Assembly: GCA_037039685.1 (NCBI GenBank)
Contig: JAWNGF010000001.1
Span: 7,006,001 to 7,070,000, forward strand
DNA from: Ceratobasidium sp. AG-K
Taxonomy: Eukaryota > Basidiomycota > Agaricomycetes > Cantharellales > Ceratobasidiaceae
Direction of reading: 5' to 3'
Length of the DNA: 64,000 nt
Part shown: positions 57,484 through 64,000 of the stretch, piece by piece
How positions within the stretch are numbered: position 1 is the first letter of the stretch
Layout of the letters: each line of letters starts with the position of its first letter
The notes under the pieces: model-generated
Seen by the model: only the letters and a program-made list of their open reading frames with translations
Database searches by the model: none
Told to the model about the DNA's origin: nothing
Program-made: the position numbers and the translations under genes

Positions 57484-60400
57484 ATGGTTGCTGAGGCCGC
57501 GCCACCTTTCGACGCAACGCTCGAGATATCCATAGACGAGCTTAATGGCCTGAACGCCCGCCCAGAGAGACACATATCCGTAACCCCCTTAATGAGCTGG
57601 ACATGTAAATCTTCTACCAAGTACTCGTTCGTCACGGCGAACGGCCTCCACTTTGAGGCTGATTTCTACGGCGACATTCGGCTGAAGCTTTCGGAGCCCG
57701 TATTGCTTGGGCTTAAAGGGGCCGTGATCATTCCGCGCCCGACACCAAAGCAATCTAAACTGCCTTTTAAACTAGCCTTCCCAAAAGGAGTGACTATAAA
57801 AACTGGTAGTCGGATTCTCGACACATTCCCTGGTTAGTATAAGCAAAAGGACAGTCAACCCGGTATATACTAACCCTCGGCATTGCACAAAGAACCACCC
57901 CCGTCCCTTTTTAAACCACCTTCCTGGTTCACGAGTCAGCCGCTGACGTCTGCGCCTCCATCGCCCCGGGAACCCGACTCGCCAACACTGCCACCACCAC
58001 GCGAGCAAAGCTCATCTCCAATCCGCCAACCGAGCTCTCCGATAGACAATACTTCCCAAGTTAAGAGGCAGCTCTCTCCGACTTATACATTTTCGGACAA
58101 GCGATCGTCCACTCCCGTCCCCCCTCCTATCCTTCCGCTTCCTGCCGCCCCTTCCAAGGGCCAAGCTGGTGTAGCCCGGCCAACTAAGCGACCGAGGGAA
58201 AGTGCGGAGGAACTCTCCGGTCCAAGCACTCTGGCTGGGCACAGCGTTTCGTATGCCCCTGCTCCCGAACCAGAACAAGGCATACGGTCGGAGAACCTAC
58301 CTGGAGATGATTCAATGGCCCAAAAACAAAAGTCAAAAAGGCGAAGAAAGGGTAGGAAGAGTAACGTGACCGTGCCAGCTAGGAACGTAGCGCTCGACAT
58401 GGTTGCTGGGTTCTGGTCCCACTTGGTGCGTTCAGGCCATGTACATATTTCGGGCGTGAGGTTCTAATGAGACACCGTTCCTTTCAAGGCTGGCCCATAC
58501 ACGCCGTTGGCTGACGTCGCGCAGCACAAGTTCTCGAAGATTTCGGTCATGGGCATAGTGCGAGGCATATCACTCCCAAAGGTGACAAGAACGGGAGGCA
58601 AGTCAACCACAGCATCGTTTGGAGTGTCCACTAAATCTTTAGGGGGATTTAGACTGGACTGTTTCAGTAGAGCTGTTCGATCCAAGCACGAAAGACAGCA
58701 ATGCATTCGTCGTTAACTTATTTCTCGAGGAATCGACGAAAGATTGTTTACCCAACGTGCAAGCGGGTGATGTCCTCATGCTCCTCAAAGTTTCGGTTCG
58801 CTCGTAGTTTTTACTCAGAAGAAAAACAAACTGACACAAATGTGCGCAGATTGTCATGTACAACGGCATAACTCGTGGTACTGGATATAAGGACAGCTTT
58901 ACGTGGGCAGGATATTCCCCAACCCAAAAGGTCCATTTTCACAGCGTCAGCCGAACGTTCAAGGACGAAGAACACTGCCCGTTCTTTACTCCAGGACCTG
59001 ATGAACTGAAATACGCTGGCCAACTAGTAGACTGGTGGATTGCGCTTCAGGATTCTAAATCCAAGTCCGAGGTGATACCCACGCTGATGGCGACACCAAA
59101 AGGCCGTAGCCTGATTACACTGGCCGAGGCGAAAGCCGATATTTTCTTTAACTGTGTCGTCGAGGTATGTCAACCCATAAGTCTCGCGCCCAACTATCGC
59201 ATTAATCCTTCACTAGATCTTGTATACTGTTCCTCCAGGGGATCAATTCGCCGAAATATTCATCACCGACTACACTACCCATCCTCACTTCTATGACCGA
59301 CGCCCACGCGAAAGCGACAAGTACGAGCACGTGAAGGTTTTCGGACAGCGCGTTCTTAAAGTCGTCCTCTGGGGGGACGCTCAACTTGAACACGTCAGGG
59401 AACTAGAAACTCCCGGATACTATTATATCGACAACCTCCGGGTCAAATTTGACTCGAAAGGTCACCTTGAAGGAACACTCCAAGACGAAAGGCGCAAGAT
59501 TGATAAGCTCAGAAAGGATGACCCCATGTTAGACGATCTCCTCGAGTAAGTGCAATGCTCTATTCAGCAAACCGGGGTTTCACACGCATTCAGACGTAAA
59601 GCGGAATACATGAAATCGCCTTCAAACAGCGACCCAAGCAAAAATGGACACACAAGGGGGAGCGATTTCAACCTCCATTCCGCCGGTGATCTACTTCCGC
59701 CCCCGGTTATTTCAGCCAAGAAACCTGCGGAACCCAAGCAACAACAATCACAAGGTGACCCTGTCAATCGCTTGAGGTCCTACGACCTCGCTGATGCCTG
59801 TTTGTTCTAGGGCCCTCCCTCACTCGTTTGCTCTATTATAACGTCGTCCACACCCCAATTCAAAAGGTGTTAGGACATCCCACATGTCCCGAAATATTCC
59901 GCGTTCGGGGTCGCATAGCTGCATTTGAACCGTACAAATTGGAGTATTTTACTCAAGCGTACTGTACACGTTGCACAGCGGAGTGAGTGCCTATAGCTTC
60001 AGGCTGAAACATATAGCTCACGCAGCCCTTAAGCATTCCAGTGGGCTCGGCTGCCTGTCACGACTGCCAGGACGTTGATAGAGAATATGTTGCGTACGAG
60101 TATCGGTTTCGGATTTGCGTCGAAGAGGACAGTACGAATGACTCAGGCATTCGTGCGTCGTTGCTTGTGGATGTGTCTGGCAAAGAAGCAGTACGTCGGC
60201 TGCTAGTTAACCTACCTCACCTCACTCATCCAATCTTAGGAAATGTTTCTGTCTGGACTTCCTCCGGACAATTTTCGTGACATCAAGAACACGCGCAAGT
60301 TGCGCGAACGCTTGTCTCCTGTCCTTGGGAACCTCGAAACGTACCAGTGCGATTTGGCGACCGGCGATAGCCTCAAGGCACGAGAACATGGTCAATATTT

Positions 60401-60509
60401 CGATATGTTGATACAGAGTCACTACTCTTTGCACAAGAGCGATGGCGCATTCGACAACAAACGATACAAGTTGTGGGGAACAGAGCTGTTGCCAGCGCCC
60501 TCAGAATGA
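57484..60509 (+). CDS. POT1-like telomere end-binding protein
   Basis: POT1 binds the single-stranded G-rich telomere overhang through OB folds. ATG is at 57484 and the stop at 60507-60509; about nine exons. The N-terminal ~115 residues are beta-rich (GLHFEADFYGDIRLKLSEPV). A Pro/Ser-rich linker follows (SLFKPPSWFTSQPLTSAPPS) with basic NLS-like KSKRRRKGRKS. The Telo_bind OB1 is AGPYTPLADVAQHKFSKISV, MGIVRGISLPKVTRTGG, DWTVSVELFDPSTKDSNAFV, YNGITRGTGYKDSFTWAGYS. OB2 has VYTVPPGDQFAEIFITDYTT then HPHFYDRR and ETPGYYYIDNLRVKFD. The C-terminal part has YCTRCTAEIPVG and ACHDCQDVD, a zinc-binding CxxC pair as in the POT1 C-terminal OB/HJR region. The intron before DWTVS has a GC donor (GCAAGT). 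Fungal Pot1 orthology is likely; exact intron borders in the linker are approximate. Confidence 0.82.
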
Positions 60510-60689
60510 GGCCCATCGCCCCTTCCCTTATTTATATTTATATGGTTTAATGTTCTACCATTGCCGAGCTCCCGTTATAATTCGTGTGTATATTTTTCGC
60601 TACTGTTGTGATTTAATACAAGCGTAAGAGTTCATGGTCACTATACATCCGACTCGATGTGCGAATAGAGGCATACATGCAGGGCTAGC

Positions 60690-62729
60690 TTAGAGCATGA
60701 CAACGCCAATTCCTCGTCCAATTCCTTGACCACCTTCGTTGACTGGTTGGGGAACAAACCCTTCTACGGGAGGGGTTCGCCAGTTGTACAGATAGTAGTT
60801 CAGATACCCATCTCCTTGGCCGAACTACACAAATATATCAGGCCAAGTCAATAATTATACGCAAGAGTGCCAACGCACGTTGAGTTCCTTGAGGAATGGG
60901 TAATTATCCATAAGCGTCAGGGCATTAAATACGTCGAATTTGGCCTGGTGGGAGAATCAGTTAATTACGAGAACTCAACCCCATAATATATGCGCACCTT
61001 GTTGGCCAAGACGAGCGCATCGGTGATCAAGGCCTGCATCCGTGCTTTAAGAGCTGATTCTCCCCTAGATTCGTCCGTCGCATAATAGAACAAATACGCG
61101 GCATCGACTACGTCATAGGTCGTACTTTTGGTGATACTCGAAGGAAGGGAATAAAATGAAAAGAAGTCTGTGATTGCCTTGGTCTCTGGGTTCTGCCAGC
61201 ACGGCCCAGGGAGGTTAACCCAATAAAATAGGATAGTATGATACTCACCTCGACGACATATGCCCATACCACTTGTGCTTCTCTCCTTCCGTCTTTGTAC
61301 TCTCCTTTTCCCCGACCGCTGAGCATGTGATGTCTCATTTCCTCTTCGTTCATCACAGGCGTTAGGCTAAACCGCTTCATGTACTTTTCGTACAAATCCA
61401 ACACTGCCTTGATATCGCCTTCTTCCATCTCCCTCAACCCAGCAATTCCAAAGTTGTCGGGCACTCTATTCATGCGTATCATGCGTGCCATGGTCGACCC
61501 TCGAGGTACGTGTGTGAACTTGACATCGACAAGTTTTTGGACTTGGATAATGCGGTGGTAGTACCGTGCTGTACTGACAGGGGTTGGCAGAAGAACGCCT
61601 GCGGTATATATGGCCTGAAATATGCCTCGAAGGTTGCAGCGCCGGGTCACTTCCTTGATCAGTACTGGGGCGAGACGTTTCGAGCGCAGCTTCTTGTGTA
61701 CACATAGGAAGTTGATCTCAGACGTGTCGAGGACACTGCGCGTCTTCGATTAATCGTAGCTTTGATGCTTGTTAGGTGACCTACTTTTCTCGGATACGTA
61801 ACTTGAGTGGAACGCCAGCGATAAATCCAATGAGCTTCTTATTGGACGTTACCCGCACACCGATAAGCCAGTCTTTATGATAACCTGGTGGTTGGAGCGC
61901 CCTATGAATACGTCAGACGACTACACTTATGCGTCAAGATGTGTTATACCAGGCGAGAAACTCGGCCGAGTACCGGAACCGGAATGAGGCATCCGTGTCT
62001 TCGACATAGTTGGCAGTCAATAGTTCGTAGACTTCTTTGGCCTGTTGAGCGCATAAGTAGGGCTGAAAGTTGAAAATAGGTATGGCAAAGTACTTGGGCT
62101 GGATCTTCAATGTCCACAGTCGACCATTCGAAACCAGATGGAAGTGGGTATGGGTCTTGCCTAACCTCTTCCCGAGGTTTGCTAGGCTCAATGGGACCGT
62201 CCTCGGTGGGTCGCTCATCGCCTAGTATTCGGGTCATGTCAGTCAGCTGGAGGATTGTGTGGTGCTGTAGACCCTACCTAACTGAGGTACCGGCTGCGTA
62301 CTCCAAAACTACAACCCCAGACCCAAGTTAGTGAATGGAGAGATCCATGAACGTACGCGTTACCTTGTGCTCCCCAAGATCCTTTGCGTTTTTCCCTCCT
62401 ATTCCTGTCTTTCCCTGGAGCATCTCCATGATCTTCATCGCCTTAAGCGCCTTCCTGACTTCATCCTCGTCCACCTCTTGGCCAGCCTCGCCCTCCTCGT
62501 TGACCCGTTTGGTCACTTCAGTTACGACCTCATCAGGTAGGTCTCCCTTGAGTGCTGCAAGTGCTTTGGCCGCCTTGGACTTTTTCTTTTTTTTCTTCTT
62601 TTTGGATTTGCCGTCTGCCTTTCCGGGATCATCTAGGGGGGCAGTATCAGACTCAGACTCGGATTCGTGATCAGAGGGAAGTTCTTCGACTGTGGGTTGC
62701 CTGGATCCAGACGGTCCAACCTCAGACAT
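60690..62729 (-). CDS. NMT1: N-myristoyltransferase (NMT1)
   Basis: NMT1 attaches myristate to N-terminal Gly of proteins in the cytosol. ATG is at 62729 and TAA at 60690. The N-terminal region has a Lys run ([18 protein letters not shown]), usual for ribosome association. Core motifs: [102 protein letters not shown] (acyl-CoA binding), [65 protein letters not shown] and [15 protein letters not shown]. The protein ends GVVML, so the C-terminal Leu carboxylate that serves as the catalytic base is present. About nine introns. It is convergent with POT1. Confidence 0.93.
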
Positions 62730-63000
62730 GATGAGTGTGGTGGCTTAGATGCGAGAACTGCTCGCGAATCCGTGAATGCCGGCGGTGGTGAACAGCCAAG
62801 CCGCCCAAAATCTGGACGCGATCATCGTTACGTCAGCTAACTGATGTGCCGGCGGCTGGTTTGACAACTTATTTGCGCTCACTTGGCTTCAACAACCACA
62901 CTTTTGCTTTCTTGTATCTCGAGACCGGAGGATATTCCGCGCCAAGTAATCTCGCTGGATCGAAGATCGCAGAACTGTCGAATTTACCTCCGTGCTAGCA
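62730..63000. promoter_or_regulatory. Divergent promoter of NMT1 and the WW-like gene
   Basis: These 271 bp lie between two start codons. The frame at 62883-63125 is an out-of-phase shadow. A 5' exon of the right-hand gene could lie here. Confidence 0.4.
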
Positions 63001-64000
63001 ATGACCCCTCGGCTCCGCACACGTCGCTATCTACCTCACGGTTTCCAAGAGAAATCTACACCGGATGGCCGTACGTTCTGGATCGACTACCGCGCCCAGC
63101 CACCATCCTGGCTTCCACCTGCTGATATTGTGGCTCAGCACCCAAAAATCTATCTTGAAAGCGACTCTGAAAGCATGGCAGATTTTAAAGCACCGTCACA
63201 TGAAATTACGCTCCCCAAAGGTGTATTGAGACATTACACACCCTCCGGCACTGTCTACTATGTCGATTCGCGCCCAAGAGTATCTTGGACAGACCCTAGA
63301 AGTGTCGACTTTTCTATTGATGCTGAAAGGGAAGAGTATGCCCGGAGTAGCGAATTACTCGCGACGGAGGGGCAATTGATTGGTAGGTGATTACATTATG
63401 CTCTCATGCAAATCTATAAACGAACTGCGTTCCAGAACCTCCCCCTGAAATACATATCGAATTCAGACTTTTAATGGACCTTACCAAATGGCGAGTCGGT
63501 AAGTTGTTTCTTGGTTCTATTCGAGCAGCAAGGTTTTGACTCAATTCAGCTCAGTCTCTAAGCGGGTACCCTGATGCCAGAGTAGAAGAAGTTGATGTTT
63601 TGATCAACATGCTGAATGCGAGAATGAGTGGGTTTGTACAGTTGGTGTTTGACTGTTTCTGATCAACTTTATGTCTATAGGTGCATGTTCAAACGTACAT
63701 CAGTTGAAACCCATGGACGGAGCTTTCATCAGAGCCTGTTACAAGCATATCTGTGCGTCTGATCCTTTGCATGATGGTTAGAAAGTAATTCTAATGCACA
63801 GCCCACAGCCTCCGAGGCCGAAATGGCTTCGTATGGTCCGTCGAAAGCGGCCAAACTAGAGGCTCCGACACCTTCGTTTGTCTGGCGAACTTTCAAGTTT
63901 GTTATTTACTTCATCTTACTTGGGATTCCTCGCAATTATGCGCACCGTCTCGTGAAGGCGGATTGGGTTCAGGTAAGATAAAAAGCCACCTGTTTTTTTG
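63001..64000 (+). CDS. WW-like basidiomycete hypothetical protein (3' truncated by the window)
   Basis: ATG at 63001 is chosen as the first Met of the open frame (MTPRLRTRRYLPHGFQEKS). Two WW-like segments are visible in exon 1: LPHGFQEKSTPDGRTFWIDY followed by RAQPPSWLPP, and LPKGVLRHYTPSGTVYYVDS followed by RPRVSWTDPR. Each has the G-x-x-x-x-x-x-x-G-x-x-Y/F-x-x-x ... W-x-x-P pattern, but the first WW Trp is Gly-Phe or Gly-Val, so the folds are degenerate. Later exons read EPPPEIHIEFRLLMDLTKWR, YPDARVEEVDVLINMLNARM and FVWRTFKFVIYFILLGIPRN, the last possibly a membrane segment. The gene runs off the right edge. Related proteins are common in agaricomycetes and have no known function. Confidence 0.6.

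Overview
The window is nuclear DNA from a filamentous basidiomycete. Almost every gene is cut by many 45-75 bp introns, genes are packed on both strands with short spacers, and several products are basidiomycete-type (DUF6593-like protein, INP54-like tail-anchored phosphatase, single-adenylation siderophore synthetase). An agaricomycete is likely. A Cantharellales/Rhizoctonia-type host would fit the run of BTB/POZ paralogs, but that is a guess.

Left edge (1-5.5 kb): the 3' end of a HAL/SAT4-type protein kinase, an OS-9/Yos9 ER lectin, a small hypothetical ORF, and an AT-hook chromatin protein.

Centre (5.5-28.7 kb): a hydroxamate siderophore gene cluster resembling the ferrichrome A (fer) locus of Ustilago maydis. 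It holds a major-facilitator siderophore-iron transporter, an N5-hydroxyornithine acyltransferase of the SidF/Fer5 type, two tandem NAA50-like GNAT acetyltransferases, a full-size ABCC exporter (Fer6-like), an enoyl-CoA hydratase (SidH/Fer4-like), and a roughly 2,500-residue NRPS with a single adenylation domain read as A-T-C-T-C-T-C, preceded by what looks like half a condensation domain. Exact copies of the fungal iron-GATA-factor element ATCWGATAA lie in four of the cluster's intergenic regions, which suggests one iron-repressed regulon. The ornithine N5-monooxygenase that the pathway needs is not in the window.

Right half (29-64 kb): mostly housekeeping genes. These are a DUF6593-like protein, a C2H2 zinc-finger factor, ribosomal protein eS21, aprataxin, three tandem BTB/POZ paralogs (two frame-broken), splicing factor SLT11/ECM2, a mitochondrial PDK/BCKDK-type kinase with three one-base frame breaks, a basic nuclear-like hypothetical, OGG1, UFD1, SAR1, a mitochondrial carrier, an INP54-like inositol-phosphate 5-phosphatase, a rhodanese-like protein without its catalytic Cys, glia maturation factor, GPI mannosyltransferase I (PIG-M/GPI14), mitochondrial uL3, a DUF2470 membrane protein, a POT1-like telomere protein, N-myristoyltransferase, and a WW-like hypothetical protein cut by the right edge.

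The splice models were read by eye from frame continuity, GT/GC-AG borders and family motifs. Gene ends are firm where a stop codon is named; some internal borders are approximate. I saw no rRNA, tRNA, CRISPR or transposon.
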